Assembly (NCBI GenBank): GCA_963765785.1
Contig: CAVXXW010000001.1
Span: forward strand, 384,705-448,704
DNA length: 64,000 bases
Source of the DNA: AC-32 sp963765785
Lineage (GTDB): Bacteria; Actinomycetota; Thermoleophilia; Gaiellales; Gaiellaceae
Direction: 5' to 3'
A model generated the notes under the pieces. That model made no database searches. It saw nothing but the letters and a program-made list of their open reading frames with translations, and was not told the DNA's origin. The position numbers and the translations under genes are program-made. This document shows positions 20,385 through 30,594 of the stretch, in pieces (positions within the stretch are counted from its first letter, which is position 1; every line of letters begins with the position of its first letter).

Positions 20385-21793
20385 GGCAGGTAGAGCCGTG
20401 CATTCCGGTCGGCCGGCGTTCCGGCGAAATGCTGGACGCGGCCGCCCTGGAAGTCGAGGAACGCGAGCTGGCGTGAGATCTCGGCGAGCTTGTCCGACGG
20501 GTCGTGGTCGACCATCCACGTCTGCAGGACGAGCTTCCCGTCGGCCGTCCGGTCGAGCTCGAAAGCCCGCGCCTGTTGCGGGTAGTCGGCCAGCGACGAC
20601 GTCCCGATCAGCCAGTAGTGGCCGCGCGGGTGGATCTCGTTGCGGTGCGTGTCGCCGTGCACCGCGGCGACGACGTGCGGGTCGCCGTCGAGCAGCCCGA
20701 GCACCTGCTCGCCGCCCGTCGCGGAGGTCAGCGGCGTGTGCGTGAAGAGGACGACCGGCTTCGTACCGGCGCCTCGCAGCTCGGCCGCGAGCCAGCGCAG
20801 CTGCGAAGGCCGCACGAGCCCGTACGAGCCGGAGTCGCGGCGGATCGTGTCGAGCACGATGCCGCGCACGGCCCCGACGTCGAACGCGTAGTCGAGCAGC
20901 GGCCCGCTCCCGCCGTGGCCGCTCGCCCGCCGCAGCGCCGCCAGCACCTGCGCCGTCGAGAGCTCGCGTCGCCGCGGGTCGGCGGGCACCGGCTCCGAAG
21001 ACCCGGGCAGCCCCGAGCTCAGCAGCCGCGCGACGGTCGCCTGGCTCAGGCGCAGGCCGCGCACCGCCTGGAGCGCCGCCGGGCTGAGCGTGAGCAGCTT
21101 CCGGTCGCCGGTGGCGATCGCGTTCGTCTCGGCGGATGGCGCGAGGTTGCCCTGGACGAGCACATCGTGGTTGCCGACGACCGGATACCAGGGCGCCTTC
21201 AGGCCCGGCGAGTCGAACGGCCGCTCGGCCTCCGCCAGCAGCCCGAGGTGCCGCGGCGGGTCGACGTCGGGTCGGTAGTAGTACGGATCCGGGTTCGACG
21301 CCGACTGGACTCCCTGGTAGCCGGGTGCGCCGCTGTTCGGATCGACGCGGCCGCCGTCGAGGACCGCCAGCGCCTCGTCGAGCTCGTTCAGCTGGTCGTT
21401 GTCGATCAGGTCGCCGGTCTCGACGACGGCCTGCGGATGGAGCGCGTTCAAGGAGCGCACCGTCGCGTCGAGTACCTGACCGCTCAGCGACTCCTGCGGC
21501 CGGAACGCGGACGTGAACGGCGGTCCGCGCCGGTCGAGCACCTCGAGCCGCGCGGGCGATTCCTCGTCGACGACGTGCGCGTCCGTCAGCTGTGCGAAGA
21601 GCGCGAGCCGGCGCACCGGCTTCGACGCCGGCGCGAGCTCGGTGCGATCGACGAACGGCTCGCCCCCGGCGCGCTCGAGCACGCCGTCGCCGTTGCGGTC
21701 GCGGAAGGTCGCGTGGAGCGTCGAGCCCGTCGGCGGCCCGCTGCAGCCCGTTACCAGCAGCACCGCGAGCAGTGCGAGACCGGTTCGACCCAC
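20381..21793 (-). CDS. Secreted lipoprotein calcineurin-like metallophosphoesterase
   Basis: The 470-residue protein has a short signal ending LLVTGC (lipobox), then an N-terminal domain and metal motifs: QLTDAHVV (DxH), ETGDLIDN (GDxxD), VVGNHD (GNHD), FTHTPL and VHGDTHRN. The last motif is GHxH in most family members; here it reads GDTH. The enzyme should hydrolyse phosphoesters outside the membrane. FRDRNGDGVL near the start looks like a Ca-binding or dockerin-like loop. The substrate is unknown. Confidence 0.87.
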   Translation of the reverse strand: MGRTGLALLAVLLVTGCSGPPTGSTLHATFRDRNGDGVLERAGGEPFVDRTELAPASKPVRRLALFAQLTDAHVVDEESPARLEVLDRRGPPFTSAFRPQESLSGQVLDATVRSLNALHPQAVVETGDLIDNDQLNELDEALAVLDGGRVDPNSGAPGYQGVQSASNPDPYYYRPDVDPPRHLGLLAEAERPFDSPGLKAPWYPVVGNHDVLVQGNLAPSAETNAIATGDRKLLTLSPAALQAVRGLRLSQATVARLLSSGLPGSSEPVPADPRRRELSTAQVLAALRRASGHGGSGPLLDYAFDVGAVRGIVLDTIRRDSGSYGLVRPSQLRWLAAELRGAGTKPVVLFTHTPLTSATGGEQVLGLLDGDPHVVAAVHGDTHRNEIHPRGHYWLIGTSSLADYPQQARAFELDRTADGKLVLQTWMVDHDPSDKLAEISRQLAFLDFQGGRVQHFAGTPADRNARLYLP

Positions 21794-21815
21794 CCGGGAA
21801 TCGTGCCTAGGGCCC

Positions 21816-21865
21816 TCAGGACGGCGCGGACAGGCCGTCCGTGAGGCCCTTGAGCGAGACGCGCG

Positions 21866-21869
<4 letters not shown>
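21816..21869 (-). pseudogene. Truncated N-terminus of an FtsX-like permease
   Basis: A GTG at 21869 overlaps the ATPase stop by GTGA, just as an operon partner would. It encodes MTRVSLKGLTDGLSAPS and then stops. VSLKGL is the usual opening of actinobacterial FtsX-type permeases, but the reading ends after 17 residues where some 400-800 should follow. The rest of the permease is absent: the phosphoesterase gene ends only 22 bases away. I read this as a deletion or rearrangement scar. Confidence 0.6.
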
Positions 21870-22651
<782 letters not shown>

Positions 22652-22854
22652 TGCGTCTCGCCTGATGGTGGGCTCGGTATGCCGTTCCATCGTGTGCGCA
22701 CGCGTCTGCCATTCGCATTGGGGCACCCCTAAACCCGCCTCTAAGGTTTCGGGGACATGGCTCTACAATTGCCTTCCGGCGTCGATTCAGGGGGCAAAAG
22801 CAACTGAGCACACCAGCGGTACGAGACGCTTCAACGGCCCTGCCCACGGGCACC

Positions 22855-25800
22855 GTGACCTTCCTGTTCACGGACATCGAGGGCTCCACGAAGCTGCTCA
22901 AGAGCCTCGGTCGCGACCGGTACGGAGACGTCCTCGCGACCCACAACCGGCTTTTGCGGACGGCGTTCTCCGAGGCCGGCGGAATCGAGATCGACACGAA
23001 GGGCGACTCGTTCTTCGTCGTCTTCCGCAGCGCCGGCTCGGCGATCGAGGCCTCCGCGGCGGCACAACGTGCGCTCGCGGGGCACGAATGGCCCGAGGGC
23101 GTGCAGGTCCGGGTGCGGATGGGGCTGCACACCGGCGAGGCGTCGGTCGGCACCGACGGCTACGTCGGCTTCGCCGTGCACCAGGCCGCGCGGATCGGCG
23201 ACGCCGGCCACGGCGGCCAGGTGCTGCTCTCGACGACAACGGCGACTCTCGTCCGCTTCGACCTTCCTGCGCCGCTCGGGCTGCGGGACCTCGGCCCGGT
23301 CCAGCTGCCGGACTTCGACCGGCCCGAGCGGCTGTTCCAGCTCGAGATCGAAGGCCTGCCCGGCGAGTTCCCGCTGCTCTCGACGCGCGAGCGCGAGAAG
23401 GCCCGGCCGCGCATGCCGCGGCGCCGGGCCGACGTCCAGGTCGCGACCACGCCGCTGCTCGAGCGCGAAGCGGAGGTCGCCGCGCTGCACGCGGTCGTCG
23501 ATGCGGCCGCCTCCGGTGCCGGCCGCGTCGTCGCGATCGAGGGCCGCGCAGGAATGGGCAAGACGCGGCTGGTCGCCGAGGCGCGCTCGCTCGCGTCGGG
23601 CGCCGGCTTCGAGGTGCTGCTCGCTCGCAGCGCCGACCTCGAGCAGGAGTTCGCCTACGGCGTCGTGCGCCAGCTGTTCGAGCCCTACCTGGCCTCGCTC
23701 TCGCAGGACGAGCGCGACGAGGCGCTCTCCGGCACAGCCGCCCTGGCCGAGCGGCTCTTCGGCGACGAGGAGCTGACCGGCGCCGCGGCCGGCGACGTCT
23801 CCTTCGCGGTCCTGCACGGCCTCTACTGGCTCGCCGCCAACCTTGCCGCTCGCCGTCCGACGGCGATCGTCGTCGACGACCTGCACTGGACCGACGCGCC
23901 GACGCTGCGCTGGCTGGCCTTCCTCGGACGCCGGCTCGAGGGGCTGCCGCTGCTCGTCGTCCTCGGGCTGCGCCCGCCCGAGCAGTCGGTCGAGACGGAG
24001 CTGCTGACCGAGCTGATCTCCGATCCGACCGTGCTCGTGATCCGGCCGACCGCGCTCAGCGAGCCGGCGGTCGGGGCGATGGTCGCGCAGGAGTACGGCT
24101 CGGAGGCGCATCCTGCATTCGCCGCCGCGTGCCACTCGGCCACCGGCGGCAACCCGCTGTTCGTGCGGGCGCTCGTCGACGCGCTGCACGGCGAAGGCGT
24201 CGAGCCGACCGCCGAGAACGCCGCCCGGGCGCGCGAGGTGGGGCCGGAGCCGGTGACGCGCGCGGTAACTCTGCGCCTCTCGCGGCTGCCGGAGGAGGCG
24301 CGTCGGTTCGCAACCGCGGCGGCGATCCTCGGCGACGCCTCGGAGCAGCGCGACGTGGCGACGCTCGCTGAGATCGACGACCGGCACCTCTCGACGCTCG
24401 CGGCGACCTGGCTCGCTCGGGCCGACCTGATGCGGGTGACGACGCCGACCGTCGAGTTCGTCCATCCGGTCGTGCGCGCTGCGGTGTACGAGTCGATCGA
24501 GCCCGTTCACCGGCTGGTGGCGCACCGGCGCGCCGCCGAGATTCTCGACGCCGCCGACGAGGAGCCGGAGCGGGTCGCTGCCCACCTCGACCTCGTGACG
24601 CCCGCGGGCGACCCGTTCGTGGTCGAGACGCTGCGCGTCGCGGCCGACCGTGCGCTCGTCCGCGGCGCGCCGGAGGTCGCCGTCCGCTACCTGCGGCGTG
24701 CGCTCGCCGAGCCGCCGACGGAGGAGACGCGCGTCGACACGCTGCGGGAGCTCGGCCTCGCCGAGCAGCGCGTGGACGTGTCGTCGGCCGCCGAGCACCT
24801 GCGCGAGGCGCTCGCCCACACCGACGAGCCGCTGCGGCACGCGCGGCTCGCCCTCGAGCTCGGCCGCTCGCTCTTCCGGCTCAACCGCGGGCCGGAGGCG
24901 GTGCGGATCTTCGAGCGCGCGGTGGAGCGGCTCGGTGACGAGGAGCCCGAGCTGCGCGAGATGCTCGAGGCGGAGCTGATCAACTCCGCCGGCTTCGACT
25001 CCGACGTCTTCCAGGTCTCGCGCACCCGCCTCGAGCAGGCCGACGAGACGACGCTCGAAGGCGACATCGGCCGCGCGGTGATGGTCGCCACCCTGCGCTA
25101 CTTCGACGCCCGCCGCGGCTGCAACCGGGAGCGCATGGCGCGAGAGCTGGCCGAGCCGGCGACGCTGGGCGCGCTGGTCGACAGCATGCCGTCGGTCGCG
25201 ATCTCGTGCGCGGCGACGGCGCTGATGTTCGCCGAGCTCGACGACGAGGTCGACCGCTTCTTCGACACGATCATGGAGGCGGCCAAGAAGCGCGGCGAGC
25301 TGGTCACGCTCTCGAACATGCTCTGCTTCCGCGGCCTGACGCTCGCCCAGCGCGGCGACCTCGAGGCGGCGATGGACGACCTGCACGAGTCGGACGACCT
25401 CGTCCGCTACCTGCCGACCCAGCAGGGCGCGATCTACTTCCACTCGTATCTGGCCGACGTGCTCACGAACCGCGGCGAGCTGGACGAGGCCGAGCGCTCG
25501 CTCGCGCAGCTCGGGCTCGAGGAGGAGGTCGCCGAGAGCGGCCACATCATCTTCTTCCTTGGCGCCCGGGGGTGGCTGCGATTCGCGCGGCGCGACTTCA
25601 CGGCGGCGGCGGACGACTGGCGGCGGCTGGGCCGCTGCATGGAGGCGTTCGAGATGCGCAATCCCGCCGTGGTCGCCTGGAGGTCGCACCTGGCGCTGGC
25701 GCTAATCGCCCTCGACCGCCGCGACGAGGCGCTCGAGCTTGCGCGTGAAGAGATCGAGCTCGCGCGGGCCTGGGGCTCGCCGAGGCCGATCGGCGTCGCG

Positions 25801-26271
25801 CTGCGGGCGCGGGGGCTCGCCGAGGGCGGGGCCGAGGGGATCGAGACGCTGCGGGAGTCGCTCGCGGTGCTCGAGGGCTCGTCGGCCAAGCTCGAGCGCG
25901 CCCGGTCGCTGGTCGAGCTGGGCGCGGCCTTGCGCCGGGCGAACCAGCGCGCCGACGCGCGGGAGCTGCTCAAGGAAGGCCTCGACATCTCGGTTCGCTC
26001 CGGCTCGCAGCCGCTCGTCGAGCGGGCCGAGGAGGAGCTCGCGGCGACCGGAGCGAGGCCGCGGCGGCTGCTGCTCTCGGGCGTCGAGTCGCTGACCGCG
26101 AGCGAGCGGCGGGTCGCGCGGTTCGCAGCCGACGGGCTCTCGAACAAGGACATTGCGCAGGCACTCTTCGTCACCACGAAGACCGTCGAGGTGCACCTCA
26201 GCAACGTCTACCGCAAGCTCGGCATCGGCTCCCGCAGCGAGCTGCCGCAGGCGCTCGGCGGCGAGGCCTGA
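22855..26271 (+). CDS. Large regulator: class III cyclase domain, AAA ATPase, TPR-like region and LuxR HTH
   Basis: The 1138-residue protein starts with a nucleotidyl cyclase homology domain (TFLFTDIEGST, IDTKGDSFFVVF, MGLHTGEAS). Near residue 228 is Walker A GRAGMGKT, then the Walker-B-like IVVDDLHWTD. A long alpha-helical TPR-like region follows, and the C-terminus is a LuxR-type HTH (LTASERRVARFAADGLSNKDI, KTVEVHLSNVYRKLGI). The usual VNxAAR motif reads VHQAAR, so cyclase activity is doubtful. The homologous opening LPTGTVTFLF extends upstream of GTG 22855. A CTG at 22804 with GGGGG upstream could be the true start, and TACAAT (22764-22769) its -10. Confidence 0.9.
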   Translation: MTFLFTDIEGSTKLLKSLGRDRYGDVLATHNRLLRTAFSEAGGIEIDTKGDSFFVVFRSAGSAIEASAAAQRALAGHEWPEGVQVRVRMGLHTGEASVGTDGYVGFAVHQAARIGDAGHGGQVLLSTTTATLVRFDLPAPLGLRDLGPVQLPDFDRPERLFQLEIEGLPGEFPLLSTREREKARPRMPRRRADVQVATTPLLEREAEVAALHAVVDAAASGAGRVVAIEGRAGMGKTRLVAEARSLASGAGFEVLLARSADLEQEFAYGVVRQLFEPYLASLSQDERDEALSGTAALAERLFGDEELTGAAAGDVSFAVLHGLYWLAANLAARRPTAIVVDDLHWTDAPTLRWLAFLGRRLEGLPLLVVLGLRPPEQSVETELLTELISDPTVLVIRPTALSEPAVGAMVAQEYGSEAHPAFAAACHSATGGNPLFVRALVDALHGEGVEPTAENAARAREVGPEPVTRAVTLRLSRLPEEARRFATAAAILGDASEQRDVATLAEIDDRHLSTLAATWLARADLMRVTTPTVEFVHPVVRAAVYESIEPVHRLVAHRRAAEILDAADEEPERVAAHLDLVTPAGDPFVVETLRVAADRALVRGAPEVAVRYLRRALAEPPTEETRVDTLRELGLAEQRVDVSSAAEHLREALAHTDEPLRHARLALELGRSLFRLNRGPEAVRIFERAVERLGDEEPELREMLEAELINSAGFDSDVFQVSRTRLEQADETTLEGDIGRAVMVATLRYFDARRGCNRERMARELAEPATLGALVDSMPSVAISCAATALMFAELDDEVDRFFDTIMEAAKKRGELVTLSNMLCFRGLTLAQRGDLEAAMDDLHESDDLVRYLPTQQGAIYFHSYLADVLTNRGELDEAERSLAQLGLEEEVAESGHIIFFLGARGWLRFARRDFTAAADDWRRLGRCMEAFEMRNPAVVAWRSHLALALIALDRRDEALELAREEIELARAWGSPRPIGVALRARGLAEGGAEGIETLRESLAVLEGSSAKLERARSLVELGAALRRANQRADARELLKEGLDISVRSGSQPLVERAEEELAATGARPRRLLLSGVESLTASERRVARFAADGLSNKDIAQALFVTTKTVEVHLSNVYRKLGIGSRSELPQALGGEA

Positions 26272-26699
26272 TGCGCATCAGGCGCCGCGTCGGGGACGGC
26301 GAGGCGGTGCGGGTCGTGCTCGTCGCGACCGACCGCTCCGAGACGGCCGAGCGCGCGGTGCGCTTCGCGGCCGAAATGGCCTCGCGCTACGAGGCGGAGC
26401 TGGTCGTGCTCCGCGTCCTCGTCGGGAGCGAGGTCTCGCGGGCCGACGCGGCAGAGGATATGGAGGCGTACCTCGAGACGCTCGACGGCGAGCAGAAGCG
26501 CGCGGCGGTCGTCAGCGCCGAGGATCCCGCGGACGCGATCGTCGACGCTGCGCGGCGCGAGCGGGCGGACGTGCTCGTCGTCGGCAGCGTCGGCATGAGC
26601 GGCCGGCGGGAGTTCCTGCTGCGCAACGTCCCGAACCGCGTCTCGCACAATGCCCCCTGCACGGTGGTGATCGTCCAGACCCACCGCCAGGATTCGTGA
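26271..26699 (+). CDS. Universal stress protein (UspA) family
   Basis: The 142-residue protein has the Usp fold: VVLVATDRSETAERAVRFA at the start and the nucleotide-loop pattern VVGSVGMSGRREFLLRNVPN near the end, closing with CTVVIV. UspA proteins bind ATP or AMP and respond to stress or energy state. The ATG shares bases with the regulator's stop (TGATG), so the two are probably translated together. Confidence 0.87.
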   Translation: MRIRRRVGDGEAVRVVLVATDRSETAERAVRFAAEMASRYEAELVVLRVLVGSEVSRADAAEDMEAYLETLDGEQKRAAVVSAEDPADAIVDAARRERADVLVVGSVGMSGRREFLLRNVPNRVSHNAPCTVVIVQTHRQDS

Positions 26700-26804
26700 C
26701 GTGGCCTGTGAATCAAAAGTCACACTTTCGGCTCAGGTGAGCCGCGTCCCTGACGGCCATGCCCGGGGACAGTCCCTGGACAAGTCCTACGCCGAGGCGA
26801 CGGC

Positions 26805-28385
26805 GTGAGCACCGCCGCCGACCAGCGGCTGCTCGGCCGCGCCGCGCGCATCGCGACCGTGCTCGGCAAGTACGGCTTCAACGAGTCGCGCCGCGACGAC
26901 CCGCCGGAGGTGCGCGCCCGCCGGCTGCGCGAGGCGCTCGAAGAGCTCGGGCCGACCTTCGCGAAGATCGGGCAGATCCTCTCGACCCGGCCAGACCTGA
27001 TCCCGCCCGAGGCTGTCGCCGAGCTCGCGCAGCTGCAGGACCGCGTTACACCGCTGAGCGAGCACGAGGTCGTCCAGGTGATGGAGCAGGAGCTCCGGGT
27101 CCCGTGGGAAGACGTCTTCGCGTCGATCGAGCCCGAGCCGCTGGCCGCCGGGACGATCGGGCAGGTCCACCGAGCAGTCCTCGACAGCGGCGAGCGCGTC
27201 GTCGTCAAGGTGCAGCGGCCGACCGCCGAGCAGGACATCCTGCGTGACCTCAGCCTGCTGGAGCTGTTCGCGCAGAAGACGGCCAACCGCAACGCCCTGC
27301 GTCGCATCGTCGACCTCCCCGCGGCAATCGAGCACCTCTCCGACTCGCTCCGCCGCGAGCTCGACTTCCGGCTCGAGGCCCAGAACGTCGAACGCCTTCG
27401 AGCTGCGCTGACCTCGTTCCAGCGGCTCGACGCGCCGGGCGTCTACGAAGAGCTGTCGACCGCACGCCTGCTCGTGCTCGAGGAGATCCAGGGCGTGCCG
27501 GTGCGCGAGATCCCGCAGGGCCCGGAACGCCGCGAGGCGGCGCGGCAGCTGCTCGAGTGCTACTACCGACAGATCCTCGTCGAGGGCTTCTTCCACGCCG
27601 ACCCGCACCCCGGGAACATGCTCTGGGCCGACGGGCGGATCTACTTCCTCGACTTCGGCATGGTCGGCGAGCTCTCGCCGGAGATGCGCGGGCAGCTGCT
27701 GCTCCTCCTGCTCGCGTTCTGGCAGGAGGACGTGCCGTTCCTGACCGAGGTCGTGCTGATCATGGCCGGCCCGGAAGCCGAGGACGCAGACGCCGCGGGG
27801 CTCGAGGCCGACCTGACGGAGCTCCTCCACCGCTACCGCCACGCCTCGCTCGGCGAGATCTCGCTCGGGCCGCTGATGCAGGAGATCGCGCACACCTCGA
27901 CGCAGCACGGCGTGCGGCTTCCGGCCCCCCTCGTGCTCACCGGCAAGGCGATGGCGCAGATGCAGCTCGCCGCGTGCGAGCTCGACCCGGAGCTCGATCC
28001 GTTCTCGGTGGTCGGGCGCTTCCTGATGAAGAACCTCGTCACACGTGCGCAGGCGAGCGCCGACCCGAAGCGGCTCTTCTACGACGTGCAGAAGCTCAAG
28101 GTGCGCGGCGAGCGGCTGATCGAGTCGTTCGAGCGGATCAGCGGCGCGCGCCCCGGCCAGCGGCTGCAGGTGGACATCCGCGGGATCAGGCCGCTGGAAC
28201 GGACGATCCGGATCGTCGCGCGGCAGCTTGCGCTCGCGATCACGGCGGGCTCGGCGCTCGTCGCCTGCGGCGCGACCGCCGCCGCCCAGCACGTCGAGCG
28301 CTGGGTGCCGATCACCCTCGGCGTCGTCGGCGGCACGCTCGCGCTGATCCTGCTCACCGACCTCATCCGGCGCCGCAACGAGTAG
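26805..28385 (+). CDS. UbiB/ABC1/COQ8-family atypical kinase
   Basis: The 526-residue protein has the KxGQ-like FAKIGQILSTRPDL motif, an alanine-type nucleotide loop AAGTIGQVHRA, the Lys in VVVKVQRP, catalytic loop FHADPHPGNML and metal-binding LDFGMVGEL. Two hydrophobic helices at the C-terminus anchor it to the membrane. These proteins support quinone biosynthesis or lipid handling through ATPase activity. The GTG start follows a 105-base gap with no recognised signal. The function is known only at family level. Confidence 0.9.
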   Translation: MSTAADQRLLGRAARIATVLGKYGFNESRRDDPPEVRARRLREALEELGPTFAKIGQILSTRPDLIPPEAVAELAQLQDRVTPLSEHEVVQVMEQELRVPWEDVFASIEPEPLAAGTIGQVHRAVLDSGERVVVKVQRPTAEQDILRDLSLLELFAQKTANRNALRRIVDLPAAIEHLSDSLRRELDFRLEAQNVERLRAALTSFQRLDAPGVYEELSTARLLVLEEIQGVPVREIPQGPERREAARQLLECYYRQILVEGFFHADPHPGNMLWADGRIYFLDFGMVGELSPEMRGQLLLLLLAFWQEDVPFLTEVVLIMAGPEAEDADAAGLEADLTELLHRYRHASLGEISLGPLMQEIAHTSTQHGVRLPAPLVLTGKAMAQMQLAACELDPELDPFSVVGRFLMKNLVTRAQASADPKRLFYDVQKLKVRGERLIESFERISGARPGQRLQVDIRGIRPLERTIRIVARQLALAITAGSALVACGATAAAQHVERWVPITLGVVGGTLALILLTDLIRRRNE

Positions 28386-28391
28386 CGGCGT

Positions 28392-29537
28392 CTAGGTGGG
28401 CACGACGAACTGCGCGCTACCGACGGTGCGGTAGCGGGCGAACGAGCGGGCGCCGAAGCCGGCCCAGACGTACCAGCGGTAGCGGCCGGGGCCGAGGCGC
28501 TGCTTGTGCCCGTTCCAGCGCCAGCCGGCGGGCAGGCCGAGCTGATTCGTCGTCGGCCACGCCGCGAAGACCCGCTTGGACCCGCGATAGAGCTGGACGT
28601 TGTAGTAGCTCGCGCCGCGCGTCGCAGCCCAGCGCAGGATCGGCTTGTCCGCAACCCGAGGCACGTACGGCAGCTTCCGCATCGTCACGATCTTCGCCAG
28701 GCCGGCGACGATCTTGCGCTTCGAGGCGTTCCCGGCCTCGTCGAAGGTCTGGACGGCGTACGTGTACTCGAGCCCGGCCTCGACCTTCTTGTCCATGAAG
28801 CTGCCGCCGGCGCCGCGGAAGACGACCGGCTGATTCTTGGTGCCGCGCTGCCAGCGCTGCACGACGGCCGTGTCGGCCGGGCTCGAGGACTTCCAGCTCA
28901 CGATGTCCGAGCCGGTCCGGCTGTCGACGAGGGCCTTGGAGAGGACCGGCGCCGTCGAGTCGTAGTTGATCGACACCGGCGCCGCCGCGAAGTTTCCAGC
29001 CTTGTCGTAGCAGCCGCCGCTGATGGGAGCGGCGGTCTTGTCCGGCCCCGAGTACGTAGTGGTCGAGCAGCTGGCGATGCCGGAAGTCGCATCGGTTCCA
29101 CTCCAGGTCACAGCTACCGGGTGGTTGAACCAGCCGTTGAAGTCAGCGCCACGCGCGAGGGCGGCCGCCACGCCGGTAGGAGGGTCCGCGTCGATCTTTA
29201 GCGGCGGGGTCGTCACCGAAACCATGGAGTGGTCGGGCTGTTCGACTTGGCACGTCGCCGTTGCATGTGTGGCAGGCCCGGGGACTTGCGTCGGTCCGCA
29301 GCCAGTGGTGTTGATATACGGAATGTTGATCGTCCAAGTCACGACGACGAAGTTCCCGTACTGGTTGCCGCGGTACCACCCGTTTGTGCCCTGGATGCCG
29401 TCGATGCCGTAGGTGATTGGACCGGTGGCCGCCGAAGCGCCGGTAAGAGTGAACGAGAGACATGCCAGCGCCACCACGGCGGCGACCAGTCCCCTAGAAA
29501 ATGGCTTCGAACGATGCTGCATCGGGCGGCGACGCAT
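28392..29537 (-). CDS. Secreted protein with Fn3/Ig-like modules
   Basis: The 381-residue protein has a signal peptide (LVAAVVALACLSFTLTGASA), then about 350 residues with beta-sandwich features. Three blocks are recognisable: DADPPTGVAAALARG... with paired Cys, DSTAPVLSKALVDSRTGSDIVSW (Fn3-like), and ADKPILRWAATRGASYYNVQLY with a closing GPGRYRWYVWAGF. ATG 29537 or 29522 can start it. It is probably a surface adhesin-like or matrix protein, next to the repeat-protein locus. No enzyme motif is visible. Confidence 0.78.
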   Translation of the reverse strand: MRRRPMQHRSKPFSRGLVAAVVALACLSFTLTGASAATGPITYGIDGIQGTNGWYRGNQYGNFVVVTWTINIPYINTTGCGPTQVPGPATHATATCQVEQPDHSMVSVTTPPLKIDADPPTGVAAALARGADFNGWFNHPVAVTWSGTDATSGIASCSTTTYSGPDKTAAPISGGCYDKAGNFAAAPVSINYDSTAPVLSKALVDSRTGSDIVSWKSSSPADTAVVQRWQRGTKNQPVVFRGAGGSFMDKKVEAGLEYTYAVQTFDEAGNASKRKIVAGLAKIVTMRKLPYVPRVADKPILRWAATRGASYYNVQLYRGSKRVFAAWPTTNQLGLPAGWRWNGHKQRLGPGRYRWYVWAGFGARSFARYRTVGSAQFVVPT

Positions 29538-29552
29538 GTCGGGTCTCCTTCG

Positions 29553-30464
29553 TCAGCGGCGGGGCGGCGGAAGCGGGTGGGCGGCGGTGCCGCCGGAAGG
29601 TGCGGGGAGCGGCGCCGGGTTCGACGAGCTCGCCGGAGTCGGTGAGGAAGAGGTCGTGCTCGCCGGCGTCGTCGTCTGCGCCGGCGCGGTCGAGCTCGAC
29701 TGCACCGAGGCCAGCGCGGTCGACGCCGTCGTGGTCGACGCGTGCTGGGCCGGCGCGGTGCGTGCCGGGCTGACGGCTGGCTTCGTGCGCCGCGCGGTGT
29801 GGCGGGCGGGCTGCACGACGCGACGCGCTCGCTCGCCGGCCGTCGGCGGCTTCAGGCTCGGGCCGTCGAGCACGCGCGGCGGCGCGGCCTCGAGGACGGC
29901 CCCGCCGGGCGACAGCCGGATGAGGCCGCCACCCGCCAGCGCCAGCGCCAGCGCGGCGACCGCAGCCGCGGGAACCCACTGGAGCCTCGGCCGGAAGGTC
30001 CTCCGGCGTCGTGGCGGCGGCGCGGGCGCGGCGGGCTGCGCCTCGCGCGTGAGCCCGAGCTCCGAGGTCCAGAACTTGATCCCGCCGTAGCGGCTCGCGG
30101 CGACGTAGAGGTCGAACCGGCCCGCGGCCTTGAACTCGGCCGCCGAGGGCCACTCCCGGCCGGCGCAGAATTCCTCGAGCGCGGTGCGAATGCGTTCCTG
30201 CGTCCAGCGCCTGCGACCGCTCCGGCCCGGGGTGCTCTGGTGGACGATTCGGTATCGGGTCGCGCGCCCGCTGCCGAGGCGCTCGAGCATGCCGTGTTCG
30301 ACCAGTTCGGCGAGGTCGTAGGCCGCCTGTGAGCGGCTGACGCCCGAGAGCTCCTCGTATCGCGCGCGCGTGAGTCTGGACGTCCCCTCCGATTTCAGGA
30401 CGCCCAGAACCCGTTGCTGGGCCGGTTTGAGCTCGAAATGGTCGGTAGAGCGTTGCTGCGGCAC
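29553..30464 (-). CDS. Membrane-anchored DNA-binding protein: winged-helix domain, second HTH-like domain, TM helix, Ala/Thr/Pro-rich tail
   Basis: I place the start at GTG 30464, behind GGGGAGGGC. The N-terminal part (KPAQQRVLGVLKSEG, YEELSGVSRSQAAYDLAELV) is a MarR/ArsR-like winged helix. A second block (RRWTQERIRTALEEFCAG to YGGIKFWTSELGL) looks like a Myb-type DNA-binding helix bundle. One membrane helix (LQWVPAAAVAALALALAGG) separates these from about 120 Ala/Thr/Ser/Pro-rich residues that should lie outside. The layout suggests a one-component regulator sensing the envelope. It is divergent from the secreted-protein genes at 30817 onward, its likely targets. The function is inferred. 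Confidence 0.75.
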   Translation of the reverse strand: MPQQRSTDHFELKPAQQRVLGVLKSEGTSRLTRARYEELSGVSRSQAAYDLAELVEHGMLERLGSGRATRYRIVHQSTPGRSGRRRWTQERIRTALEEFCAGREWPSAAEFKAAGRFDLYVAASRYGGIKFWTSELGLTREAQPAAPAPPPRRRRTFRPRLQWVPAAAVAALALALAGGGLIRLSPGGAVLEAAPPRVLDGPSLKPPTAGERARRVVQPARHTARRTKPAVSPARTAPAQHASTTTASTALASVQSSSTAPAQTTTPASTTSSSPTPASSSNPAPLPAPSGGTAAHPLPPPRR

Positions 30465-30594
30465 CGCGCCCTCCCCATAGGCGACCGGTAGGCCGACTGT
30501 AGCCCCGGTCCACCGAAAGGGCAAGCCTCTTGAGTCGATGCTGGACCTTCGTCGCGGACGCTTCGTACGGCGTTCCAACGGCCGATCCCCGGAT

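Noticed and set aside
22831..25689. 952-residue open frame opposite the cyclase-AAA-LuxR gene
   Set aside because: Composition is a mirror of the real gene (Arg, Glu and Ala-rich, no domains). The plus-strand frame has clear catalytic and HTH motifs.
30465..30578. N-terminal extension of the membrane-anchored regulator to ATG 30578
   Set aside because: The added residues are basic and structureless; GGGGAGGGC before GTG 30464 marks a better start.
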